Below, in pieces: positions 12,338 to 24,257 of a stretch of DNA of 64,000 bases. Below the pieces are notes generated by a model. It was not told the DNA's origin. It worked only from the letters and a program-made list of their open reading frames with translations, and searched no databases. The DNA comes from Lates calcarifer (lineage: Eukaryota; Chordata; Actinopteri; Centropomidae): assembly GCF_001640805.2 (NCBI RefSeq), contig NC_066850.1, positions 8,838,510 to 8,902,509 on the forward strand, read 5' to 3'. Positions within the stretch are counted from its first letter, which is position 1; every line of letters begins with the position of its first letter. The translations under genes were made by a program, and so were the position numbers.

Positions 12338-14055
12338 TCAGTCTTTTACAGTCCAGTACGGGGCAAACATGGCACTCCACATCTGTTTGAGCAGCTGAAG
12401 AAGTTTGGAAATCCACATGAATGAAGACGGGAGAGCTGTGGGAAAAGAACAGGAAGAAATGTACCAATTTACCTCTAATCAAATGTTTTATATTTCAACA
12501 AGCCTGGTAATGGAGCTGAGACACAAAGAACATTTTATCCAACCTGGATCCAGTCGAAGAAAGAGCATGTAGAGGAGGACAGCAGCCAGAAAGATTCTCC
12601 GGAGAGGGAATGAGCCAGAGCCGCTCACGGACAGTTTTCTGTATAAAAACCTGAGCATGGCTTGAAGTTTAGGGATTACAGCACCTGCAGGACACAAACA
12701 CACTCAGAGAGACGGTCTGCATTCATTATTTGTACTTATGGGATTTAGTAAAATGGATTTAATCTGGAGCTGAGCTGAAATGTGTGACCTTTAGTTGAGA
12801 CAGTACGTGCAGCGGTCTCAGAATCAGGGTTCAGAGGCGGTTCTCGATTCTGTTGCTCTTTTTCTACTACAACTTCCAGCGCCTCCTGTTTCTGGTCCTC
12901 CGTGAACGCACTGCCTCCGACCTCACCGACGATCAGATCCCGAGCCTCCTCTGTGTGTCCGAGAGGCACGAGGACATGCAACAAGTACAGTTCTGCGACT
13001 GTCCCAAACCCTGGTACTCTGCTGTTGGATGGGCAGTGTAACCAAACTCTGGCTGCCTCCTGCATCACAGCAGGCTCAGCCACCTTAGAGTAAAGAAGTA
13101 TGCTGCCAACATGAGAGACAGAGTCGATTCAAAATGAAATGATTAGTCGATTAAGCAATTAGTCCATCAACAAAATTTTAACTGGCAACGTTTTTTTTGA
13201 TAACAGCTGATTCAGGGATTTTTAAAGCAAAATCTCTTGCCATAGATTATTATAAATTAAATATCTTTGGGTTTTGGACTGTTGGTCACTGTCTTTAATT
13301 AACACGACTGGTGATTTTGTCAAGATGACGTCACAGCAGCTTGGAAAAAGCTTGGGAGTGACTGCTGGTTAACATGTTGTCTTAATGGGCCGTGTTTCAG
13401 TCACTATTTCATTCTACCGTTTTCAAACAAAATATTTAAAATGTCCTTAGATGCCTTACTCTTACAGGAAAAAAGTGGAAAATCATCATTTCCCAGAGCC
13501 CAAGGCGATGGCCTGTCCACTGGCCCAAAATCTAAAGATATTCAATCAATGCAATAACAATGATGCAATGCAAAAAACAAACAGATAAAACAGTCAAAAC
13601 CTGACTTTAACAGAGATTGATTGACATTTTTTGCTTGATAACTCCCTCGAACAGTTAATTCATTGACCAAACTTGTTAAATAAATTCTGTTTGAGCTCCA
13701 CTCACCACATCTGCATGATTTTTGCTGGTATTTTCTCCTGGTCCTCGTACTGCTGAAGGACCCAGGAGAGGACACCGTGCCACTGGTTCAGCTCAGCCAG
13801 GGCTTGAATCCCTAAGATGCAGAAACCAGCTTTAAACTCTCCGCACCTGAGGAGACAAAACACAGAAACTTAGTTATACTAACTAATATCCAGGCTGGAG
13901 GGAGGATGCAAGGTGCGAGTTTCAAACTCTCACCTGCTGTCCTCTGACTCCATGCTGGCGAGACTCCGCAGACCTCTGTCGCATGTGTCAAAGGCTGCAT
14001 GGAAATCTTTGTGGACCATCATTTGCTCTGCGGCCGCCTCCAACATGTTGAACAT
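12338..14055 (-). CDS. pex26: Peroxisome biogenesis factor 26
   Basis: PEX26 is a tail-anchored peroxisomal membrane protein that docks the PEX1-PEX6 AAA ATPase, which recycles the PEX5 import receptor. Five coding exons join in phase to 271 residues: 13934-14055, 13706-13846, 12789-13102, 12544-12684, 12338-12435. The N-terminal part starts MFNMLEAAAEQMMVHKDF and is helical and TPR-like; then come GIQALAELNQW and GTVAELYLLHVLVPLG, which follow human PEX26 closely. A hydrophobic anchor (FLAAVLLYMLFLRLDPG) spans roughly residues 224-240, followed by a short lumenal tail ending in VKD. Human PEX26 is 305 residues; the N terminus is shorter here. An in-frame stop lies upstream of the chosen ATG, supporting the start unless another coding exon exists. 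Shares a promoter with llph. Confidence 0.93.
13138..13535. repeat. AT-rich dispersed repeat (ATTAGTCGATTAA family)
   Basis: Located in pex26 intron 2. It starts with 'gattagtcgattaagcaatt', contains 'atatctttgggttttggact' and ends near 'cccagagcccaagg'. The same ordered phrases recur in either orientation at about 18045-18175, 37480-37670, 40268-40440, 43090-43330, 45150-45350, 54475-54620 and 56050-56500. Confidence 0.7.
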
Positions 14056-14176
14056 CTCTGTGCGGAGGGGCTGCGGACCGAGCTGATAAACAGATGGTCA
14101 CGACCGATTTAAGAGAAAAATGACAGACACAACTAACTATTTACAACGCCAAGAGATGCTGCTTCACGTTTAGTAC

Positions 14177-14456
14177 CTTGGTTTACAATCAGGAGTTAAA
14201 TAAACAAGCGACGAGAGTTATTTTGTAGACCATACCCTTCTTCACGTTTGTTTACAATCCACTTCCTTCGAACTTCCTAGTTTGAAACTGCTAGCCAATC
14301 AGACGTCGCGGTCTTCATATTGACTGAAGTAGCCAATCATGTTGCAGCTTCTTCGAAAACGTCACCGCATCTTTTTTTTCTTCATCTTGTAAACACGTGT
14401 ACACCGTGGTGTGTGTGGAAAAACTAAAAAACTAAGTTAAACTACACGTTCGCAAC
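14177..14456. promoter_or_regulatory. Bidirectional pex26/llph promoter
   Basis: Two CCAAT boxes, 14295-14299 and 14333-14337, lie between the pex26 5' end (a candidate non-coding exon with donor at 14177, minus strand) and the llph non-coding first exon (donor CGCAAC|GTAAGTG, exon end 14456). The divergent starts are under 300 bases apart. Paired CCAAT/NF-Y sites are typical of divergent housekeeping promoters; no TATA box is seen. Confidence 0.65.
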
Positions 14457-14923
14457 GTAAGTGACATTTACTGTTTGCATTATGGAATAATACTAACACA
14501 ATTTAGCACGTCGAATTAGCTAAGGTTAACTCTAAGCTGTGTGTTTTGTTACGAGACATAGCACCTGGACAGCTAACAAGCTAGCAAACTTCAGTTAGCT
14601 TGCTGTGGTATAAATGAACTCTAAATCTAATAGTTGTAGTGGCTGTAGCCCACTGATAAACAGCAATATCTTATAATTACAACGAATAAGTGACAATGTG
14701 TAATAATAACTATATATTCACGTTGCTATGGGGACAAACGTGTCTCGTCGATGATGTTGTATCAGATAACTTGTGAATAGGATTAGATTAGTTCCTTCTG
14801 TTAATTTGATAAGCTAATATTAAACTATTTTGTGTTCTGTTTATCTACATTAAGCTTAGAAAGCTGCCTTTACTGTTACTATAATTCATTTACCACAATT
14901 GCTTGTTTCAGAACATCCTTAAA

Positions 14924-15392
14924 ATGGCAAAAAGCCTGCGGAGCAAATGGAAGCGTAAAATGCGCGCAGAGAAGAGGAAGAAAAACGCTCCCAAAGAGCT
15001 GGCTCGTCTGAAACAAGCTCTGAATCTGGATAAGAAAGGAGAAGCTGTCATGACTGACGTGCAGGAAATCGCCACTGTGGTGCCAGCTGACAAGATCAAG
15101 AAGCAGGCGGATGTTGACATGGCAGAGGTGGCAGAGGGTGATGGTGAGTGGCTGCTCCAAGGAGTTAGAAAAGCAGTTATTTATTTACACTTCTCTGATT
15201 TAGTTCATCTTTGCCTTTTGTGTTACAGATGGGAAGATGGACATGGACAGCAAGCGCAACAAGAAAACACTGCTGAATGAAAATGGACAGTACCCTGCCT
15301 GGATGAGCCAGCGGCAGGCCAAGAAAATGAAAGGCAAACGGATGGCGAAGAAAAGCAGCCAGGGCAAGAAGAAGAAGGGTATCGCCTGGTGA
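14924..15392 (+). CDS. llph: LLP homolog, small basic nucleolar protein
   Basis: Two coding exons, 14924-15143 and 15229-15392, give 127 residues; a non-coding first exon ends near 14456 and the coding exon's acceptor is at 14911/14912. The N terminus [20 protein letters not shown] is the hallmark of the LLPH/LAPS18 family, followed by the conserved [14 protein letters not shown] stretch (here [11 protein letters not shown]), [15 protein letters not shown] and a lysine-rich C terminus ending GIAW. The many basic clusters fit a nuclear/nucleolar protein. In mammals LLPH binds chromatin and is linked to neuronal development and ribosome biogenesis; that role is not visible in the sequence. The 3' UTR runs to an AATAAA at 16020. 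Confidence 0.95.
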
Positions 15393-16019
15393 ACCAAAGG
15401 AAATCAGAGGACGTTTTCTTTGCTTTAAAGACTTTTGATGCAGAAACACAGGATCATTTCATGTATCGACTGTCACTTTCTGCTATTGGATGTCATTCAT
15501 TCAGTGGATTATGCGATCCATGCTTGTGCCCCAGAGCCTGTTGTTGTAAAGTAATTCACTGCAGGAACATGTTTGTTCTTATGGAAGCAGCTCCAACTTA
15601 ACGTTAGGACGAGTGCAGACATAAGTTTGAAGAAAATGAGACCTGTGCAAAATATGTCTGCCTTCATCTTGTCTTAATTCATCACAGAGGTGCAGGTGAT
15701 TGTCACATATTCTATACTGCAATTTAAATTGTTTCATATTCTGATAAAAAAATGTATTTACAGATTTTGCTGATTGTAGGTTTTGTCTCATACCGTTTAA
15801 GACCTCAGCTCAGGTTTGAGGGACTGTGGACATTTGTCACATGTGAGTTTGCTGAATACACCACAATGGTTAAGACAGTGCTGCAGATAAAACACTTCTT
15901 TCTTGTAAAACAGTAACATCATTAACTTTTTTATTCAGGTTTTAGTCATATGATCATGATTAAATTCCAGTAGAAGACGATGAATGATAATAACCCTGAT
16001 GTTACTGTAAAAGGATAAC

Positions 16020-16077
16020 AATAAAAGATGTTGCCATGCAAAAAACAAAAAGAAACCTACCTGTTCAGTATTTTATT
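16020..16077. terminator. Convergent polyadenylation signals of llph and hcls1
   Basis: AATAAA on the plus strand at 16020-16025 fits the llph 3' end. TTTATT at 16072-16077 is AATAAA on the minus strand and fits the hcls1 3' end, about 270 bases beyond its stop codon. The two genes therefore end tail-to-tail within roughly 50 bases and their transcripts may overlap. Confidence 0.6.
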
Positions 16078-16346
16078 GACTCCCAGCAGTTTATTTCAAA
16101 TACAAGATATAACTCCTCACCATTAACATACCTTTGGTTTTCATACTACCTTAAAAGACTCTTCCCTTAGCGAGATATTACAGTAAAATGACAAATCAGC
16201 TGATCAGAAGCCCTTTTGGCACAAGTTTGCTATGATTCATAATATAAATACAGTGCTAAATTCCTTCTGTTGAACAATCTAAAACCTGAGATTGTTTAAT
16301 GAAGCTTGTGTTTAAAAAAAAAAACAAAACTGCCTGTGCATGTAGC

Positions 16347-19300
16347 TCACTGCATCAGCTGAACGTAAGCAGCGGGGAACAGGCCGATGTGTCCGTTACA
16401 CTGTCCCTTCCACCAGCCCTCATCGATCATCTCTATGTTGGTGATCACATCATCTGGGTTGAAGGAGATCTCGTCATCCGCCTCTGAGGAAGAAGAGACC
16501 GACAGGATTTGTTCTCACAAGTGTGGAGATGATCACAAAATATCAAAATCTGAAGATCTGAAGAAGTATCATACCTCCTTGATAGTCGTAAATTGCGACT
16601 GCCCTCTGGCCGTACGACAGGTCTTCGTAGTCGTTCTCGGCAGCTGTAAAAGGAAACACTGTAATTAGCCAGTGTCGGGTGTGTAAACGTGGACGTTTGA
16701 CTCAGACAGAGGCACAGACACAGACCTGTCTGCTGGTGTGGAGGAGGAAGAGGAGGAGCTTCAGCAAGATCCTCATACTCTCCTTCGTCCTCATCCACAT
16801 CTGGTGACCTTGCAGGTAACGGCGGGGCATCCAGCTCATCCAGGTAATCGTCAGAGCGGGGAGGCAAGGCCGGGGGCTCGTCATAGTCCGGTTCATCCTG
16901 GAAAAATGTGTTTGAACCTTAAGACAGGTAAAAAAAATCATTTATTCTTTGGTACGACTGATGTTTGAATCCAAGTGTCTTACCTCTGGTTGTGGTTCTG
17001 GCTCTGGTTCAGGTGTTTCTTGTATTTCTGGCATGTGGTGGTGCTCTTCTGGTGGTGGCACGTCGTACACTGGAGCCTCATCTGGAACAGGTGGTGGAGC
17101 TGAAACTTCCTCCTCTCTGCTGCTCTGCTCCTACAGGAAATACAACAAAACAAACAATGCATATTAGCTATGACTTCACTTTTCCCTCTTTACATATTTA
17201 CAGTTCATGTTTTTACCTGCTGTCTGCGTTTGGCCTCCTCTCGCTCCCTCTTCTCTCTGGCCTGTCTCCTTGCTCTCTCTTCTTCTACTTTCTTCTTGTT
17301 CTCTTCGTCTGAAGACTTGGCCATGCTCTCGAAACGCGCCTTGAGTTTTCCCGCACCTGCACTTGCTGCATAAATCAGATACGATAATACAGTGCATTAG
17401 CAGTATTCATGTCCTGTTTGCAGTCATTTTAAGAGTAGAAACAGATCAACACTTGTGGATTTAGAGGAAACAACAGGAACATACAGGCCTCCACTGGTTG
17501 TGTCTTTTCATAAGCAGAGGTAGGGGAGTCCATATCTGAGAAGCCGGTTGCACTCTAGAGGAAGATGTACTCATTTAGAAAGGTCACAAGTGGAAATTAT
17601 CGTCTACGTTTTTCAATATTTTAATCCTGATAAGTGCTGAAATAATTAGTCAGGTAGTTTTTATTATCCTATACAACAAATTTGGTCTGGCCCCCAAAGT
17701 CCACTTTAGTTATCTCAGCCCTTTGTAATACCATAGCTGGTCCTGGGTTGGTCCGACACACGGCAAATAAGGTTCAGCACTGGTATGAGACATAAGCTTG
17801 ACTTAAACCTCTAGCGAGGCCCAAACACAATGGTGGCATTTTATACAAATATTTAATCATAATTCAATGTATAAATATTATTCCTATATTTAAGCATGAA
17901 TAAACTTGTATTACTTTATATCTCAAATTTAAGGCTTAATAGTTACAGGTCACTAAAAGATGCTAGAAATGACAAAGCAACTATGTAAATTTAGCTTTGT
18001 CGTTAATGTAACATCAACATTCCCACAAATACATCAGATTCATTCAGCTCCATTTTTTCCATTTTAAAAACTGGGCTCTAGGAAATTGTGATGAAATTAC
18101 TATTTAATTACAGCTTTAATTACAGCTTATAAAATCTACATTTAATCAACTGATGAAAATAATGAGTAGCTACAGCTCTAACCTTATCCATGCGATCTGC
18201 CTGTACTCCGTAGCGACCACCGAAACCTGCTGAATAATCTGAACAGAGATAGAAATGTTCAGTCTGATGAACTATATGTCCTCTGATATTTTATTATTAT
18301 ACAAATGTGACTGTCATCTCACCTTTTTGTGACTGATGTTTTTCTGTCTCAGGCTTTATAATCATAGCCCAACGCTGCTTTATCCACTTTCTCCTTCTCA
18401 ATGCCGAACTTCCCTCCAAATCCCTTTGAATAATCTGAGGAAAATGAACAACAGAACAAAGCAGTTAAGTGTGAGGCAAAAAGGTGTGAAAAATTACAAA
18501 TGCTACAACTTGAACTCACCTTTCTGTGACTGATGCTTCTCAGTTTCTCCTTTATAGTCGTAACCTAAAGCAGCTTTGTCCACTTTCTCCCTCTCCACCC
18601 CGTACTTTCCTCCAAATCCCTTTGCATAGTCTGGTGAAAAATTAAGATGCAGATGCAAAATAAAATGAATGTCAAGCGAGTCTGTGTCAAAACTGACAAG
18701 TGCTGTGGCTTAAACTCACCTTTCTGCGACTGGTGCTTCTCTGTCTCGCCTTTGTAGTCGTAACCCAAAGCGGCCTTATCGACTTTTTCCTTCTCCACGC
18801 CGTACTTTCCCCCAAATCCCTTTGAGTAATCTAGAACCATAAAGGACTGTCAAGACTTTCTACTCTCTGTTAAGTATGAATGTCTAAAAGGAGAACATTG
18901 TATATGAGGGGCTGGACAGTTGACGTTACCTTTCTGAGATGTATGCTGCTGCACTTCCCCTTTGTATTCAAAGCCCATGGCAGACTGCACAGATAACACA
19001 GAGACTGTGTTTAATAACACTGACAGAGAGTTGCTGCTGAACCAGGAGCAGCGTTTAAGGACTAAGAGTGTGCAGTTATCTTCTAACCTTATCAACACGG
19101 TCTTTCTGGATGCCAAATTTCCCGCCGAACCCTTGTGCCGCATCTTTCTGGGAAGAGTGCTGCTCGACCTGCGACACGTAGTCGTGACCCACAGCCCCCT
19201 GGATGGAAGAGATACATTCAACAAATTCAGCCTACAACATGTGGTTTATATAAACAGTGGGTGCAGAATAAAGGATAAAATAGAGCAAATCTGGCATCAC

Positions 19301-20562
19301 ATAAGAGGAGCAGATCGCCATGTAATGATTTTCAGAAAGTACAGTTTGTTAACCTTGTCCATTCGATCCTTCTCCACTCCGAACTTCCCTCCGTATCCAT
19401 AGGACGCTTTGGGAATGTGCTCCTTCTGCTTCACTTGCTCATGCTCCACAGCTACCTTACTTCTGAGCTCTGCAACACTGGCAGATCATACAGGGGTGAA
19501 ACATACATTTTTGAGAACAACGGAGCTTGGGTGAAGTTGAGAATGTCAAAGAAGTATGATACTCAGTACTGAAAGTGAGAGCCTACTCCACACACAGCCG
19601 TAAACAAAAAAAACCTTTTCAAAAAAATCTGGCTTTCAAGTAAGGCACTTTTTAAATACATGTTTCATGTCTTTTTAGTGGTTAGTGATTCATTTGCTTG
19701 CTTTATAGATAAATCTCAAGAATTATAAACACAGTATGGCGTGTTTGTTGCAGAGACAGCACCTCTGGCTCCAGAAGCCAGGGATCATGGGTAATACACA
19801 CCGTTTTCTGTACATGAAAACCACTTAACCACTCAGACTCTATACTCTATTTACCACCTGAGGATGCTTGAGGTTGCTAAACGAAAGTTATGTTGCTTTA
19901 TATAAAGTCCATTTATGCTCAAAGCTTGTTAGAAGGTAGGTAAGTGTCTGATAAACTGCAACAGTCTGAAAAGATAAATTAAGTGTTCTGATGAAGGATA
20001 CAGTTTTCAAGTTTTATAAGGTGTAACTTATGAGAAAGTGACATCAAAACACTGTTTTATTCTCACATTACTGACTGAATTTATGTTCTCACCATGTCAG
20101 CAGTGGTTTAAATCTCACTGTCAAAGCATAATCATCATATATTACCCATATTAGGAGACACTAGCTGCCTGACAGCCTGCACTTTGCTCTCACTTCCTCT
20201 TCCTGTTGCTACACAGCACCCACTCTGACCTGCATTTCTCTCCTTCTTATTTCCAGAAACAGGTTTGGTGTCTTCGTACCTGATGTGTTCTTTACGTCCC
20301 GAGCCCTCGATGGTTTTGGCTCCCCAGCGCTGCTCCTGCTCCGATACGTCGTTCTGAAACACAAAACTCAGGCTGAAAATGACACATGAAATCCAAATCA
20401 GAGGGAGGTTGAAGTGAGGGTTTTTTCCCTTTTTTTTTTTTTTTTTTTTTGCACAGACAAACATTTTCTCCACAGTACCTCAAAGTCAGGGTCCGTCTCC
20501 CAGTCATCCCCCTCTGCAGCCACCTTCATGCTCACATTGTGGCCCACGACAGACTTCCACAT
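16347..20562 (-). CDS. hcls1: Hematopoietic cell-specific Lyn substrate 1 (HS1), frameshifted copy
   Basis: HS1 is the blood-cell cortactin: it binds Arp2/3 and F-actin and is tyrosine-phosphorylated after antigen-receptor signalling. Fifteen coding exons: 20479-20562, 20280-20353, 19354-19477, 19088-19198, 18930-18984, 18720-18830, 18520-18630, 18323-18434, 18183-18238, 17485-17554, 17217-17365, 16984-17130, 16726-16897, 16575-16643, 16347-16483. The N terminus [11 protein letters not shown] and [10 protein letters not shown] carry the Arp2/3-binding acidic DDW motif. 5.5 cortactin repeats of 37 residues follow, then a helical [10 protein letters not shown] segment, a proline/tyrosine region ([15 protein letters not shown]), and an SH3 domain ([24 protein letters not shown]). 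Exon 18323-18434 is 112 bases, not 111; an extra base brings a TGA at 18351-18349, so the frame as given stops at codon 252. Without that base it would be 526 residues. MWKSVVGH and the golgb1 neighbour favour HS1 over cortactin. Confidence 0.92.
18323..18830 (-). repeat. Tandemly duplicated cortactin-repeat exons
   Basis: Three successive exons (18720-18830, 18520-18630, 18323-18434) each encode one 37-residue repeat starting DY(S/A)KGFGGK and ending ETEKHQSQK. Each starts and ends in phase 1, and the surrounding intron sequence is also similar (for example donor contexts AAAG|GTGAG). Each exon is symmetric, so skipping or duplicating any one leaves the frame intact. Confidence 0.85.
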
Positions 20563-21318
20563 CTGGGGGGGAAAATAAAACAATATGAGCCACACAGACC
20601 TGCTACAGTGAAGACACCATTTCAGAGTGATTAAGGGCCTGTTAGTACACTCATACCTGCACATATTCAAACTGTCAGTGTTTATTTATTATCATGACTA
20701 AAAAAAACTAACCACAAGCTCTGACCACCATTTGCTGAAGTTCCAAAAAGGAAGTTATCTTGAACATGAAGCTTCATTTCCCCATAATGACACACAGTTT
20801 AGAGTCTCATGTTGTAAAATACGACACTAAAATACTGAAGAAGTAGTATCATAACAACATATTTCAGATAAATACATTTTGTAGACCATAAAATCTTCTC
20901 TAACACACTGAAAATAACTTTATTTTTTGAGGTAGGCTGAATATTCTATGGGAATTAATGCTAGGCTATTAATTGCCACATTAATCTTTCCTGTAATTTT
21001 CTATGATGAATAATATTTTAGTATCATAAGCAGTAGTTGCATGCTAGTCAATGCAGTAGTGGTACTATTGGTCTTAACAGTGTTAATACAGTTCATACAG
21101 TGCAGGTGCACACTAAGTTTATCTAATGTTAGCCTGACCAATCCTAAAGTAATGTTTTAGCATTTACTGAGGCTGTAATTTTAGTAACATCTGCACTAAC
21201 GGTTTAGACTACGTATGACTAGACTTACTTCCTTAATGAACTTGAAAAAATGAACAATAGAAAAGCACATAAAGTTCTGCTTTGCTTGTGAATTAGTTTG
21301 AAGAAAAAACATCTTTAC

Positions 21319-21470
21319 CTTTGACTTGTCAGTGCGATATATTCGTGTTTAAGACGATGTTACAACAACAAACTTCTCCTCAAATTCTTCACACAAGCGA
21401 CAATGATAGTTTGACGGGCGACGCGCGAACGAGCATCCGGCACACGTGAACGCGCGTCGATAGTAAAGAA
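21319..21470 (-). promoter_or_regulatory. hcls1 non-coding first exon and promoter
   Basis: A donor-like AAAG|GTAAAG at 21319/21318 closes a candidate 5' UTR exon, and a short CpG-rich stretch (21415-21465) lies just upstream. The first coding exon's acceptor is directly at the ATG (20562), so an upstream non-coding exon is required. Exact start site unknown. Confidence 0.45.
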
Positions 21471-23214
21471 CACTAATGTCCCTGTACGTGTCATTATTTT
21501 AATATCTGACAACTGCCATGCTATTTGTTTTGGTTATAAAATTATTTACATATATTAAAGAATACATTTATAAAGAAAGAAATGCAGATAAGGCGGAGAT
21601 TTAGCCAGCTGTAATGTAGTTCCAACACTTGGGGGCAGACTCACACTGCTGTAACGCAATAACCTGCACTCATAGGAAAAATCTGGGAAAGATCTGTGAG
21701 TAACAATGGCTAAAGAATAAATTCACGGTCCAAAATGAGGTTTGTTTTCTTTTTTTGTAAGGAAATTTTTTGAAAATATGCTTCTTGCACACATTCAGAC
21801 GTGAGTCACGGGTCATATCTGTCAAATTATATAGGCACACAACGGTGACCTAAAAATATCCATGAAAGCTGATTCTAGTAGGTTTAGGCACATGCCAGTA
21901 ACTGTTTAATGTGAGTCATTTCCCTCCAGAAAAATTTCACATCCTGCATGAAAATCTGAAATATCTCCACAGACTTTAAACCAAGACTGACACAACTTAC
22001 ATATGATCTGTTATTGTTGTAAAACCTACTTTTCTCATGTAAGTCAAATTCCTCAAGACTGAGTGAAGACCTAAAATTCATATATCAAAGTCTAAACCTG
22101 ACCATAAGCAAACAGCTTCCACTTCACTTACACTTAAAAATATCCTTTTATTCAAAGCTTTAAATATGTTGGCGATTCTCAGCAATGTTTATATCATTCT
22201 TTTTCCTGCAGAGAGAAGCATTCTTGTGTTTTAAATACCAGCATTTAATTGTGTGCATTTCAAAATGATACAGCATGTCATTATCTCACTTGACTGGTAT
22301 GAACCTGAGCTTCACATTAACTATCAGAAGGTGTGACGACCGAAAGATCTCGACGTTACAAGCACAGCCGAGAGCGTGGTCCGACCAACAGGCTTTCCAT
22401 TCATGAATGTTTGTTTAAAATGCAAAATCAGTGATTAATGATAACCCATTTATTCTTAAGTAGTTCACAGATAAAAGGGAAAAAAACAGTGTTATCATTT
22501 GCTAAAATTAACTGAGCCCAAGTAAACAGGAAACAAAAGTCCTAATGTAAGTTTTAAAGAAAAGAAAAGTCCCACTGTCTGTTTTTCTTCTTCTAAATGA
22601 GCAAATAATTAATGCTTGACAAGATCGGTCCCTGATCTAAACCACTGACACTTTAATTACATTTTATTTTTCTATACAGCCCTTTTTAAAACAGTTATTT
22701 ACAGCTGAAGTGTGTAAGACGGTGAGTACAGAGAAGCTTTACCAACACAGTGATTGAACGGAGGACGGTGTTGGTAAGTGTGGTGGACGATTTAACCTTT
22801 CATCATTAATAAATTATGCTACATCAGAGTAGTCTATAATGGGATGGATATCATTGTAAATCAGCAGTCTTCCTCCTCTGGAATGAATCCACACTGTGGT
22901 TACATTGCACCTTAAGGCAACTTCATCTGCCATAAAAACTACAGAGCAAACTGTAAAATCTAAATCTGTGCAACAGAAGCATGGACAGGGAATCAGATAT
23001 GAAAGAGGGAAACCCACATCCAGCCGACATAGATAACACATGTACATATGTACAAAGAGGAAAGTAGAAGAAAAGGAAAACACACAATAGGAATGTGTCA
23101 GAACATAAATTGCACTGTGCTCCATTTTTTCTTTTTCTTTTTTTGTGCATGAAATGAGTAGAAGAGGAAGAGACTGGACTATAACAACACGTCCTGAACC
23201 TCAAGCCATCTTTG

Positions 23215-23825
23215 AAGAAAAGTTCAACGTTTTGGGAAATGCACTCATTCGCTTTCTCGCAAGAGATAAATGACAAGATCTGCACCGCTCTCATGCTTGT
23301 CTGTTAAATATATGGCTACAGGTAGCAGCCAGTTAGCTTAGCATGAAGACTGGACACAAGTACTTTTACTTTACTTAAGTAAAAGTATCAATACCGCAGT
23401 ATAGAAATACTCCATGATGTTCTCCATTTAAAATGTTACTTGCTATAGCTGTTAGATGACTGTAAGGGAGTAAAAAGCACAATATTCATCTCTGAAATGT
23501 AGAGTTTGAGTATAAAGTAGCATAAAATGGAAATACTCAAGTACATATACCTCAAAACTGCACATAGGTACAGTACTTAAGTAAATGTACTTTCCACCAC
23601 AGCTAACCTGGTGAATTGCTGTTTTACACTTTTTTCCCACGATTTTGTACAGAGTACACAAACAGAGGTGTTTTTCCAGGTTAACCATTGGCCTCTGTTT
23701 CCAATCCTTGTGCTAAGCTAAGTAAGCTAGTCTTATATTTAACGGACAGAGACATCGTATCAGTCTGATCTAACAGTAACTATCTCATTTTCCCAAAATG
23801 TCCAACCTGTGCTTTAACGTAAAGA
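23215..23825. repeat. Nested dispersed repeats
   Basis: The outer element starts 'acgttttgggaaatgcactc', reaches 'agttagcttagcatgaagac' at about 23350, and resumes at about 23603 with 'agctaacctgg', 'gctaagctaagtaagcta' and an inverted end 'ttttcccaaaatgtcc'. Between them (about 23358-23602) sits a second common fish repeat, bounded by 'ttacttaagtaaaagtatc' and 'gtactttccaccac'. The second element therefore inserted into the first. Confidence 0.7.
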
Positions 23826-24177
23826 AACCCCTTTTATATCCAAATCCAAAGGCACATGAAGAGCACCATCTGCCAAAATATTTATTACTTGCCCTTTTTT
23901 TCTCCTTTAACTGCAGGAAAAAGGAGGAAAATTAAAACTTTGTCCCTTATGTCCTCTCAAACCTGGCTACACACTTAAAATCATAGAAGATCAAAAATGA
24001 TTAAAATCAATGACAACAGCCCCCTACGCAAATTCTATGTACTTTGGCTAAAAGTTTAAGTCCTGTAAAGTGCAATGTGTGTGTGTGTAGAATAACCTTC
24101 ACACCCTTATTACAGTGTAACAATATAAAACATAGTGATGGCTTGGGTTAGGTCTGTGTCACATTTCCATTTTCTTT

Positions 24178-24257
24178 CCCCTCCCCTCTCTCTCTCTCTC
24201 CTCTCTCCTCTCTCTCTCTCTCTCCTCTCTCTCTCTATCTCTCTCTCTCTCTCTCTT
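24178..24257. repeat. CT microsatellite
   Basis: An imperfect (CT)n tract of about 80 bases with CTCC and TAT interruptions, immediately downstream (minus strand) of the golgb1 stop codon, so probably transcribed in its 3' UTR as (AG)n. Confidence 0.95.

Noticed and set aside
18962..19402. 146-codon plus-strand ORF over hcls1 exons
   Set aside because: It lies opposite two verified hcls1 exons and their intron; no family similarity.
16347..20562. Cortactin (cttn) instead of hcls1
   Set aside because: The N terminus MWKSVVGH and the adjacent golgb1 match HS1; cortactin starts MWKASAGH and has 6.5 repeats.
24178..24257. CT tract as a GAGA-factor style regulatory array
   Set aside because: Position directly after the golgb1 stop and irregular units fit a simple microsatellite.
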